Positions 6,260 to 12,096 of a DNA stretch of 12,096 bases are shown here, piece after piece. The stretch comes from an uncultured Ruminococcus sp. Lineage in GTDB: Bacteria > Bacillota > Clostridia > Oscillospirales > CAG-272. The position numbers and the translations under genes were made by a program. The stretch's first letter is position 1. Each line of letters begins with the position of its first letter. Where the stretch lies: NCBI GenBank assembly GCA_902778205.1, contig CACYWX010000081.1, positions 1 through 12,096 of the forward strand. Direction: 5' to 3'. The notes under the pieces are model-generated. The model did no database searches. It saw only the letters and a program-made list of their open reading frames with translations, and was not told the origin of the DNA.

Positions 6260-6523
6260 ATGATCCGAAAGCGCATCATCTTTACCGGCTCCGTACAGGG
6301 CGTGGGATTCCGTTATCGCGCGCGTCACGCCGCCGAACTGTACGGCTGCACCGGCTGGGTGCGCAACGAATACGACGGCTCGGTCGTGATGGAAATTCAG
6401 GGGACGGAGGAGCAGATCAATCAGGTGATCCTTGCCGTCGAGCATGGGACGTTCGTGCGGATCGAGAACATGGATGTAAGGAATATCCCGGTTGTGGAGG
6501 GCGAGCGGGGATTTCATTCATAA
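6260..6523 (+). CDS. acyP: Acylphosphatase
   Basis: 87 residues, the usual length of about 90. TTGGAGGTGA precedes ATG 6260 at a good distance. The family signature is present: GSVQGVGFRYRARHAA with catalytic R18, then GWVRNEYDGSVVMEIQG with N36. It hydrolyses acyl phosphates such as carbamoyl- or acetyl-type phosphate. It lies between the GNAT gene and a serine hydrolase in the same operon. A second, broken copy of its first 17 codons occurs at 10514-10579. Confidence 0.95.
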   Translation: MIRKRIIFTGSVQGVGFRYRARHAAELYGCTGWVRNEYDGSVVMEIQGTEEQINQVILAVEHGTFVRIENMDVRNIPVVEGERGFHS

Positions 6524-6586
6524 TCGGGGAGGGAGAGAGATGTTCGGCACAAGGTATGGTTCGGTTTGGTTTGGAAGGAGGACAGC

Positions 6587-7468
6587 ATGAAGCACTCGGA
6601 TTTCAGCAGGTTTTGTGAGATCGCGGGAGGACTCGGCGTTCTCGCGGTTCGTATTTCGCAGGGCGGGGAGTTGATTTTTCACCATAACTGGGACGACGAC
6701 TGCCGCCGGAATCTCTATTCCGCCACGAAGAGCTTCACATCCGCCGCGGTGGGGATCGCTGTCGGAGAGGAGCTGCTCTCGCTGGACGAAAAGCTGACCG
6801 AGGCGTTCCCGGACGATCTGCCCGAGGCGGTCGACGAGAATCTCAGAAAAGCCACGGTGCGGGATCTTTTGACCATGTGTCTCGGGCAGGGAGAGGCGCA
6901 TCTCATGGGAGCCGAACGGCCTTTCATCCCCGAGGACGATTGGGTGAAGCTCGCGCTGTCCTATCCGTTCCCCTATGAACCGGGGACGCATTTCGTGTAC
7001 AACAACGCCGGTCCGTATCTGGCGGGCGTTCTGGTGGAGCGGCGCGCGGGTTGTGATCTGGCGGAGTATCTCACGCCCCGGCTGTTTGCTCCCCTCGGGA
7101 TCCGGAAACCGACCTGGGAGCGGGATCCGCTGGGGCATTGTTTCGGCGCGGGCGGGCTCTTTCTGAACCTGCCGGAGTTTCACCGCTTCGGCGAGCTCTG
7201 TCTTGCGGACGGCGCATGGGAGGGCAGACATCTCATCCCGGCGAAGTATCTCCGGGAGGCGACGTCGAAGCAGGTCGAGAACGGCGCGGAAGGGTACGGC
7301 TACCTCTTCTGGATGGGAAAGCAGAACACGGCCCGCGCGGACGGGAAGTACTGCCAGCTTTCGATCCTGTTCCGGGAAAAGAATGCGGTGGTCTCGATGC
7401 TCTCGGAGTGCCGGAGGGGGGATCAGCTCTTTGACGCGATTTACCGGGAGATCGGTGAGAGGCTGTGA
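6587..7468 (+). CDS. Beta-lactamase-fold serine hydrolase (class C / Beta-lactamase family)
   Basis: 293 residues from ATG 6587, with GGAAGGAGG in front. The SxxK motif is S45-A-T-K48 in LYSATKSFTS, and the YxN motif is Y138-N-N140 in FVYNNAGPYLAG. Between them, DLLTMCLGQ is typical of the family. The third box (HxG/KTG) is degenerate; the region near RADGKYCQLSILF holds its place, followed by A-V-V-S-M-L. Members include esterases, peptidases and true beta-lactamases, so resistance cannot be inferred. There is no signal peptide, which argues for a cytoplasmic esterase or peptidase. The gene is 63 bases after acyP and 12 bases before the amylase-family gene, clearly one operon. Confidence 0.88.
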   Translation: MKHSDFSRFCEIAGGLGVLAVRISQGGELIFHHNWDDDCRRNLYSATKSFTSAAVGIAVGEELLSLDEKLTEAFPDDLPEAVDENLRKATVRDLLTMCLGQGEAHLMGAERPFIPEDDWVKLALSYPFPYEPGTHFVYNNAGPYLAGVLVERRAGCDLAEYLTPRLFAPLGIRKPTWERDPLGHCFGAGGLFLNLPEFHRFGELCLADGAWEGRHLIPAKYLREATSKQVENGAEGYGYLFWMGKQNTARADGKYCQLSILFREKNAVVSMLSECRRGDQLFDAIYREIGERL

Positions 7469-7480
7469 AAGGAGCGCACC

Positions 7481-8875
7481 ATGAGTAAATCAAATCTCCC
7501 TCCCATTCTCCCGGATTCGGAGGTAACTCTGATCTCAGCCGAACCGGGCGGTTCTGATATGACACCGGATTGGGTGAAATCCCTTGTGCTGACGGAAGTC
7601 CACCTCGAAACGGCGACACCGGAGGGCACCTTCGACGCGGCGGTCCGGGTGCTCGATCATCTGGCGGACCTCGGCGTGAACGGGATCTGGCTGACGCCGA
7701 TCTACGAGAAAGGATCCGGAGGCAACGGATACGGCAATATCGGGCCGCACACCGTGGAACCGTCCCTCTGTCCGGACTTCGCCCTCGGAGAACGCTGGGA
7801 CGCCGTGCGGCGGTTTGTCGCTGCGGCGCATGAGAGACGGATCCGGGTGCTTTTCGATATCGTCACTTGGGGGACCGTCACCGCAGCGCCCCTGTTCCGG
7901 GAGCATCCCGAATGGTACAGCGGCAGGGCGTGGGGCAACGAGGCGTTCGATTGGACAAATCCCGCCTTCCGCGAATGGTTCATCGACCTCGCCGTCGGGA
8001 ATCTTCTGTACACAGGAGCTGACGGATACCGCTGCGACTGCGAGCCGAACTATGCCGGATATGCCGTCTGGGAAGAAGTGCGCCGCCGCTGTCATGATGC
8101 CGGACGAAAGGTGCTCATCATGGCGGAGGACGGAGCCGAGCGGCAGTTTGCCTTCGACATGGAACAGGACGGCGTGCTGTGGTACGCGGACCGGGACCGC
8201 GGCGGGCAGTATACCAACCCAGTAAACTTCTACCTCGAAAAGCTGAATATCGTCGATTCCGTGAAGACCGGGCAGGGGATCGGTTCCGCCGTTCTGCAAA
8301 GCCGCGGGGAAGGGGGCCGGTACCGTTTCTACACCTGCTGCGTCTCGAATCACGATTACCAGCACTCCGCCGTGAATTTGAACCGCCTCGCGCTCGGGTA
8401 CCAGGCGATCTTCGCGCCGTTCATCCCTCTGTGGTACCTCGGCGCAGAGTTCGGCATGCGGGCGGAGCATCAGGTGATCTACTTCGTTCCGGTGGACTGG
8501 AGCCTGACGGAGAAGCCGGAGAACGCCGCATTTCTCGCCGATATCCGCAAATACCTGCACATCCGACGCGCATACCCGGAGATCTTTGAAGTTTTCCCGC
8601 CGGATCATCGGGACGCGAATATCCGTCGTGTGAAATGCAATCCCGCGCCCGGTCTCACCGCATATGAGCGGTACACGCCGGAGGGTGGGCGATCCGTGTT
8701 TGTCATCCCGAATCCGGGGGATAATCCCCTCGTGACAGTGGTATCCCCGGAATTCACGGGCAGCTTCCGCGTCACGGATCTCCTGACCGGCGAACCGGTT
8801 CCCGTGTCCGGAGGATCGTTCCGGGCGGAGGTCGTAGGGGAGAGGATTGGGGTGTATCTGGCGGAAAGGGTGTGA
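7481..8875 (+). CDS. Cytoplasmic alpha-amylase-family (GH13-like) glycosidase
   Basis: 464 residues; AAAGGAG lies in front of ATG 7481. A TIM-barrel alpha-amylase plan is visible. L-A-D-L-G-V-N-G-I-W-L-T-P-I-Y is at about 61-75, region I is DIVTWGT (126-132), region II is GADGYRCDCEP with nucleophile D186, region III is VLIMAED with acid/base E216, and region IV is VSNHDY with D292. All three catalytic carboxylates are kept. Region I lacks the usual D-x-x-x-N-H, so it belongs to a divergent subfamily. A beta-rich C-terminal domain (about 385-464) follows. There is no signal peptide, so it probably acts on internal glucans or imported oligosaccharides. Substrate and reaction (hydrolysis or transglycosylation) are open. 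It is the last gene before a strong terminator. Confidence 0.88.
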   Translation: MSKSNLPPILPDSEVTLISAEPGGSDMTPDWVKSLVLTEVHLETATPEGTFDAAVRVLDHLADLGVNGIWLTPIYEKGSGGNGYGNIGPHTVEPSLCPDFALGERWDAVRRFVAAAHERRIRVLFDIVTWGTVTAAPLFREHPEWYSGRAWGNEAFDWTNPAFREWFIDLAVGNLLYTGADGYRCDCEPNYAGYAVWEEVRRRCHDAGRKVLIMAEDGAERQFAFDMEQDGVLWYADRDRGGQYTNPVNFYLEKLNIVDSVKTGQGIGSAVLQSRGEGGRYRFYTCCVSNHDYQHSAVNLNRLALGYQAIFAPFIPLWYLGAEFGMRAEHQVIYFVPVDWSLTEKPENAAFLADIRKYLHIRRAYPEIFEVFPPDHRDANIRRVKCNPAPGLTAYERYTPEGGRSVFVIPNPGDNPLVTVVSPEFTGSFRVTDLLTGEPVPVSGGSFRAEVVGERIGVYLAERV

Positions 8876-8890
8876 AACGGATATTGAAGG

Positions 8891-8914
8891 AAACCGTCGG
8901 AAACGGCGGTTTTT
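8891..8914 (+). terminator. Rho-independent terminator of the amylase operon
   Basis: A 9-bp stem with one wobble (8891-8899 with 8904-8912) closes a GAAA loop and runs into TTTTT at 8910-8914, 15 bases after the amylase stop. Confidence 0.88.
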
Positions 8915-8944
8915 CTGCTGTTTTACGAGTTTACGATGCATCAA

Positions 8945-8989
8945 ATCCTGCCGGAGGATCCGAAAACCTGTTGAATCCTGCCGAAGGAT
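8945..8989. repeat. Pair of 15-bp imperfect palindromes, likely repressor operators
   Basis: ATCCTGCCGGAGGAT (8945-8959) and ATCCTGCCGAAGGAT (8975-8989) differ by one base. Each has inverted ATCCT/AGGAT half-sites around a 5-base centre. They are 30 bp apart, about three helical turns, so two dimers would sit on one face of DNA. The second fills most of the -35 to -10 spacer of the promoter at 8971-8999, a classic repressor position. The cognate regulator is not identified. Confidence 0.7.
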
Positions 8990-8999
8990 GTGGTATAAT
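8971..8999 (+). promoter_or_regulatory. Promoter of the GIY-YIG gene and following genes
   Basis: TTGAAT (8971-8976), a 17-base spacer and TATAAT (8994-8999) form a near-consensus promoter, about 57 bases before ATG 9057. It is overlapped by the 15-bp palindrome, so it should be repressible. Confidence 0.85.
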
Positions 9000-9056
9000 C
9001 ATAAAGATAATTCAAGATTACAGACACATTGAACTTGCCCTTACAGAGGAATGAGT

Positions 9057-9728
9057 ATGAGCGAACAAAGCGGAGTGATCTACATCCTGACGAATCCTTC
9101 TTTCCCGGATTATGTGAAAATCGGATACGCGGACGACATTGACAAAAGGCTGGCACAGCTGAACCGCAGCGAGTGCATCCCGTTTGCTTTTCGGGTTTAC
9201 GCGACGTATGAGGTAAACTCACGGCTTTCGGATCTGAAAATCCATGCGATCATCGACAAGCTGAATCCGAATCTGCGCTCCATTGAAAACTTCAACGGAC
9301 AGAAGCGGGTTCGGGAGTTCTATGCCATGCCGCCGGAGGATGCGTATTCGATTCTGGAGGCGATCGCGGAGATTCACGGTCGAACGGATAAGCTGAAACT
9401 CATTCCGCCAAGTGAGGAAGACGTCGAAGCCGCCGACACGGCAGAGGATATCGAGGAGCAGAAGAAGGAGCGTCTCGCACCTTTTGCGTTTTCTCTCTGT
9501 CAGATCCCGGTTGGCGCTGTCATCGAATATTGCAAGCGATCCGACGAAAAATCCGGCCTGACCTGCACAGTTGTGGACGATCATACGGTCGAGTACGACG
9601 GAAAGAGATGGTCTTTGTCAGCTTTAGCCGCGATGCTGACACAGAGCAAATGGAGCGTTGCCGGACCGAGGTTTTTCAAATATAAGGGTGAATGGCTGAA
9701 CGATATCCGCAAGCGGTTGGGGGTCTGA
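9057..9728 (+). CDS. GIY-YIG (T5orf172/Mug113-type) protein with C-terminal extra domain
   Basis: 223 residues. ATG 9057 is chosen because AGAGGA (9045-9050) lies 6 bases before it; the ATG at 9051 abuts that site. Residues 6-100 carry the domain: G-V-I-Y-I-L-T-N, Y-V-K-I-G-Y at 19-24, and K30-R31-L at the catalytic Arg position, with a later R-x-F-Y. An acidic linker (about 113-140) with SEEDVEAADTAEDIEEQKKE follows. A C-terminal domain (about 140-220) reads VGAVIEYCKRS, a short V-E-Y-D-G-K-R-W-S-L-S strand and G-P-R-F-F-K-Y-K-G-E-W-L. The last part recalls RAMA-type or DUF4357-type modules of restriction-linked proteins, but I cannot assign it. Similar two-domain proteins occur widely in gut Bacillota. 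Nuclease activity is likely, the target unknown. It stands alone before the PhzF-like gene, 16 bases apart. Confidence 0.82.
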   Translation: MSEQSGVIYILTNPSFPDYVKIGYADDIDKRLAQLNRSECIPFAFRVYATYEVNSRLSDLKIHAIIDKLNPNLRSIENFNGQKRVREFYAMPPEDAYSILEAIAEIHGRTDKLKLIPPSEEDVEAADTAEDIEEQKKERLAPFAFSLCQIPVGAVIEYCKRSDEKSGLTCTVVDDHTVEYDGKRWSLSALAAMLTQSKWSVAGPRFFKYKGEWLNDIRKRLGV

Positions 9729-9744
9729 CCTGGAGGTAATATCC

Positions 9745-10517
9745 ATGAAGCAATATATCGTAGACGCCTTCACATCCAAGCCCTTTTCCGGCAATCCCGC
9801 CGCCGTGTGCGTGACGGACCGCCCGCTGCCGGACGAGTTTATGCGGAATCTGGCGATGGAGAACAATCTGTCCGAGACTGCCTATCTGTTGAAAGAGGCG
9901 GGCGGCTATAACCTCCGCTGGTTCACGCCCGGGACGGAGGTGGACCTCTGCGGTCACGCGACGCTGGCGTCCTCCTTCGTGGTTCTGAACTTTCTCGAAC
10001 CGGAGAGCTATGCGGTACGGTTCCACACCCGGAGCGGACTGCTCACGGTGCGAAGAGCGGGAGACCTCTACCGGATGGATTTCCCGATCTATGAGCAGGA
10101 GGAGATCCCGGTGACGGATGCGATGGAGCAAGCGTTCGGCGCGCGTCCATTCCGTGCTTTCCTCGGAGTGGATCTGGTGTGCGTATTTGAGAACGAAGAA
10201 ACAGTCCGCGCCATGACGCCGGATCAGACGAAACTGTCAGGGCTTCCGGGACGCATCCAGAACGCAACTGCACGGGGAAGAGAAGCAGACTGTGTCTCCC
10301 GGAGCTTCTGCCCAAAACTCGCCATCGTCGAGGATCCGGTCTGCGGCTCGGCCAGATCGCGCCGTATTGGGCTGCAGAACTCGGAAAAACCGCGATCACG
10401 GCGTATCAGGCATCGAAGCGCGGTGGCACGCTCCATTGCGAACTGATGGGGAACGGACGGATCGCCATCGGCGGGGAAGCGGTACTCGTGGCAAAGTCGG
10501 AGGTCGTTGCCCTGTGA
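9745..10517 (+). pseudogene. PhzF-family isomerase/epimerase gene with a frameshift
   Basis: ATG 9745 follows TGGAGGT. The first 203 codons match the PhzF family. IVDAFTSKPFSGNPAAVC opens the protein, the catalytic-type E44 lies in NNLSETAYLL, and FTPGTEVDLCGHATLA and RSFCPKLAIVEDPVCGSA follow. At 10351-10353 the frame fails: the normal continuation QIAPYWAAELGKTAITAYQ then ASKRGGTLHCELMGNGR runs one frame off, to TGA 10515-10517. In the family the motif is E-D-P-V-x-G-S-A-H-C, so about seven bases (including His and Cys codons) seem lost. As read, the first frame ends at TGA 10446 with an Arg/Ser-rich nonsense tail. A repaired protein would be about 259 residues, at the lower end of the family. 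It is probably inactive, as the GSAHC loop lines the active site. Confidence 0.85.
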
Positions 10518-10579
10518 TCCGCAAGCACATTATCTTTACCGGCTCCGTGCAGGGCGTGGGGCGTGGGATTCCGGTGTGA
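10514..10579 (+). pseudogene. acyP: Truncated second acylphosphatase (first 17 codons)
   Basis: GTG 10514 overlaps the PhzF stop as GTGA, a usual coupling arrangement. It opens VIRKHIIFTGSVQGVG, nearly the N-terminus of the intact copy at 6260. The copies differ at only four bases in about 50. A 7-bp tandem duplication (GCGTGGG at 10554-10560 and 10561-10567) shifts the frame exactly at the catalytic G-F-R, and after GATTCCG homology to the other copy stops. A TGA at 10577-10579 ends the 21-residue remnant. It cannot be a working enzyme. Confidence 0.85.
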
Positions 10580-10632
10580 AACCTTCATAATCCGGCAGAC
10601 AACGGCATCGAACAGAAAGGACGGAGAAAAAA

Positions 10633-11961
10633 ATGGGAAAAACAGAACTTATTTTTTCCTTTGATATCGAGGACTTTACGTCCAACAAAGCGGCAGACGC
10701 GATCCTCACGGAAGCGGAGATCCTCAGGGAGGAGGGCGTGCGCGGATGCTTCTGTCTGGTGGGATTTCTCGCGGATCAGCTGGTAAACTGGGGCAGACGA
10801 GACATACTGGACGCGCTGTCCCATCACGAGATCGACTCCCATACCCTTGGCCATTCGCTCCATCCCGTGATCAACGAGTATACGGATATAGAAGACTTCG
10901 ACGCCGCCTACGCCGAGGTGATCCGTCAGGAGACGAAGGCCATCGAAAAGATCCGCCGGGCGACGGGCTGCGGTAAGGTTTATGTGGCGGTTCCTCCCGG
11001 AGACGACAAATCCTACGCCGCCATGTACGCCTACGCGGATATGGGCATTCCGATCTACGCCGACACGGTCTGCGACACGCCGGAGGGGGACGGAGTCTGG
11101 TACTGCAACGTCTACAACATCGAATATGTTCTCGGCGCGGATGGGCAGGATTTCTTCTTCCACGGCGGCGAGGCGGAGATCCGCGCGGCGCTGGATTGGC
11201 TGGCGAAGAGAAAGCACGCCGTGTTTTACACCCACCCGCACATGAGCTTGTTCAGCGAGCACTGGGATTCCGTGAACTACAACAAGATCAACAAGCATCC
11301 CTTCGGCGAATGGGAGGAAGCGCCCCGCCGTCCTCGGGAAGAAACGGAACGGTTCTATGAGAATCTGCGGCTGTTTGTCCGGATGGCAAAGGAGGATCCC
11401 CGGTTCCGCATCACGACCTACGGGGAGATCGCCGAACGGCTTGCCGCAAGACCGCCCCGCGTTGTCCGGAGAGAGGATTGGCTTGGAATCCGGGATCACC
11501 TCCGGGAGAGGCTGTATCCTATGACCGAGCCGGACTCCTTCTGCCTGAGCGATTTGTTCCGGGCGGCAAGGGCATTCCTTTTGGGGGCCGATGCGTGGGA
11601 ATGCGTTCCCGAACGGGGATTCCTGTATGCTCCCGAGGCCGCCGGGGAGTACGTCGTTCTGCAGGCGGAGGAGGTGAGGCAGTCGGCGGCAATCCTCCCC
11701 GCGTCGGGATTTCTGCCCGTGCGGATCGGGATCGGCGGGAAAACTATCGGACCGGCGGACTGGCTGCGGGCGGCATACGAGGTGCTCTACGGAGCGGAAA
11801 CAGTCACGGTCGAGGCGGGCAGGGAACAACTCCCCTCCCTTGACCGGCTTCCTCTGGCGCGGGACCTTAGCCTGCGGGGAACATGGATCCACAGCGACAG
11901 CTTCCGGGACAACTGGCTGTCCGACCGCCTGCGGTGGCAGAGCTGGACGATGCGGTTCTGA
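10633..11961 (+). CDS. NodB-type polysaccharide deacetylase with C-terminal PMBR-like region
   Basis: 442 residues; AAAGGACGGAG precedes ATG 10633. The deacetylase core spans about 1-275: F-S-F-D11-I-E-D14 at the catalytic Asp/metal site, D68-S-H70-T-L-G-H74-S-L-H as the metal His pair, V-P-P-G-D-D at about 120-125, and Y-T-H201-P-H203 as the last motif. The core enzyme removes acetyl (or similar) from sugars of peptidoglycan or other polymers. Residues about 280-442 are additional. A stretch near 359-383 (SGFLPVRIGIGGKTIGPADW) resembles pseudomurein-binding-type repeats seen in other deacetylases of this kind, as I recall them. There is no signal peptide, so it is either cytoplasmic or exported without one. 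It lies 53 bases after the acyP relic and converges on the AraC-type gene. No clear terminator is seen in the 30-base gap. Confidence 0.88.
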   Translation: MGKTELIFSFDIEDFTSNKAADAILTEAEILREEGVRGCFCLVGFLADQLVNWGRRDILDALSHHEIDSHTLGHSLHPVINEYTDIEDFDAAYAEVIRQETKAIEKIRRATGCGKVYVAVPPGDDKSYAAMYAYADMGIPIYADTVCDTPEGDGVWYCNVYNIEYVLGADGQDFFFHGGEAEIRAALDWLAKRKHAVFYTHPHMSLFSEHWDSVNYNKINKHPFGEWEEAPRRPREETERFYENLRLFVRMAKEDPRFRITTYGEIAERLAARPPRVVRREDWLGIRDHLRERLYPMTEPDSFCLSDLFRAARAFLLGADAWECVPERGFLYAPEAAGEYVVLQAEEVRQSAAILPASGFLPVRIGIGGKTIGPADWLRAAYEVLYGAETVTVEAGREQLPSLDRLPLARDLSLRGTWIHSDSFRDNWLSDRLRWQSWTMRF

Positions 11962-11991
11962 GCCGTCCTGCACGCGGGGAGCCGGGGGCCC

Positions 11992-12096
11992 CTATATATG
12001 CCCGTTTTTCCGGATCATCCCCGGCGTCAGACCCGTTTTCCTCCTGATCACGGAGGAGAAATGGGAAAGCGAGGCGAACCCGCACCGGGAGGCGAT
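11992..12096 (-). CDS. AraC-family transcription regulator, C-terminal end only
   Basis: The last 34 codons of a gene that enters from the right edge. They read IASRCGFASLSHFSSVIRR and then KTGLTPGMIRKN, ending at TAG (complement of 11992-11994). This is the second helix-turn-helix of the AraC/XylS DNA-binding domain: I-A-x-x-C-G-F-x-x-x-S-H-F, then K-x-x-G-x-T-P. Its target is not known; a nearby carbohydrate or cell-wall gene is possible. It is convergent to the deacetylase. Confidence 0.88.
   Translation of the reverse strand: MASRCGFASLSHFSSVIRRKTGLTPGMIRKNGHI

Noticed and set aside
5011..6279. Extended minus-strand start for the amidase, upstream of 5559
   Set aside because: The extra codons cross both promoters and the GNAT gene; homologous amidases start at the MEYSNSPL-type N-terminus.
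7535..8944. Minus-strand open frame of 469 codons over the amylase gene
   Set aside because: Antisense of a gene with all catalytic motifs of GH13; it has no known motif.
10585..11973. Minus-strand open frame of 462 codons over the deacetylase
   Set aside because: Antisense of a clear NodB-type gene in a GC-rich genome; no ribosome site or domain.
11985..11992. GGGGCCCC palindrome between the deacetylase and the AraC-type gene as a shared terminator
   Set aside because: No loop and no adjacent T-tract on either strand; it is better explained by GC-rich chance.

Overview
The window looks like a GC-rich (by eye well above 50 %, not counted) member of the Bacillota, most likely a gut-type Clostridia. 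The grounds are strong AGGAGG-type ribosome binding sites before almost every gene, short Rho-independent terminators, a secreted Cys-repeat protein of clostridial style, and a ParB / helix-turn-helix-DUF6017 / CHC2 / amidase gene set typical of integrative conjugative elements in that group. No rRNA, tRNA or CRISPR array is visible.

Region 1 (1-3,781, minus strand) is a mobile-element maintenance module. A promoter at 3,754-3,781 drives parB, followed by an unknown acidic protein and a replication-type HTH/DUF6017 protein. Downstream lies a secreted Cys-repeat protein that runs off the left edge.

Region 2 (3,766-5,559) is a decayed part of the same kind of element. It holds the last 58 codons of a tyrosine integrase, a small gene split by one extra base, and a CHC2 zinc-finger gene cut by an in-frame stop with its C-terminal half intact downstream. 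An apparently intact PGRP-type amidase lies convergently on the minus strand. The -35 of the parB promoter lies inside the integrase remnant, so the rearrangement that cut the integrase and the present parB control region are linked.

Region 3 (5,642-8,914, plus strand) looks like one operon with its own promoter and terminator: GNAT acetyltransferase, acylphosphatase, a beta-lactamase-fold serine hydrolase and a cytoplasmic GH13-type alpha-amylase-family protein.

Region 4 (8,945-11,961, plus strand) starts with a promoter carrying two copies of a 15-bp imperfect palindrome 30 bp apart, the second lying between -35 and -10. It reads into a GIY-YIG (T5orf172-type) protein, then a frameshifted PhzF-like gene, an acylphosphatase N-terminal relic overlapping the PhzF stop, and a NodB-type polysaccharide deacetylase with an extra C-terminal region. 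The 3' end of an AraC-type regulator enters from the right edge on the minus strand.

The main points of interest are the decay marks (one extra base, one stop, one probable 7-bp loss, one 7-bp tandem duplication, one truncated duplicate), the palindrome-pair operator in front of the GIY-YIG gene, and the leader hairpin before parB. I did not see a clearly new multi-gene defence or biosynthetic system. The operator-controlled GIY-YIG gene is the best candidate for a second look.
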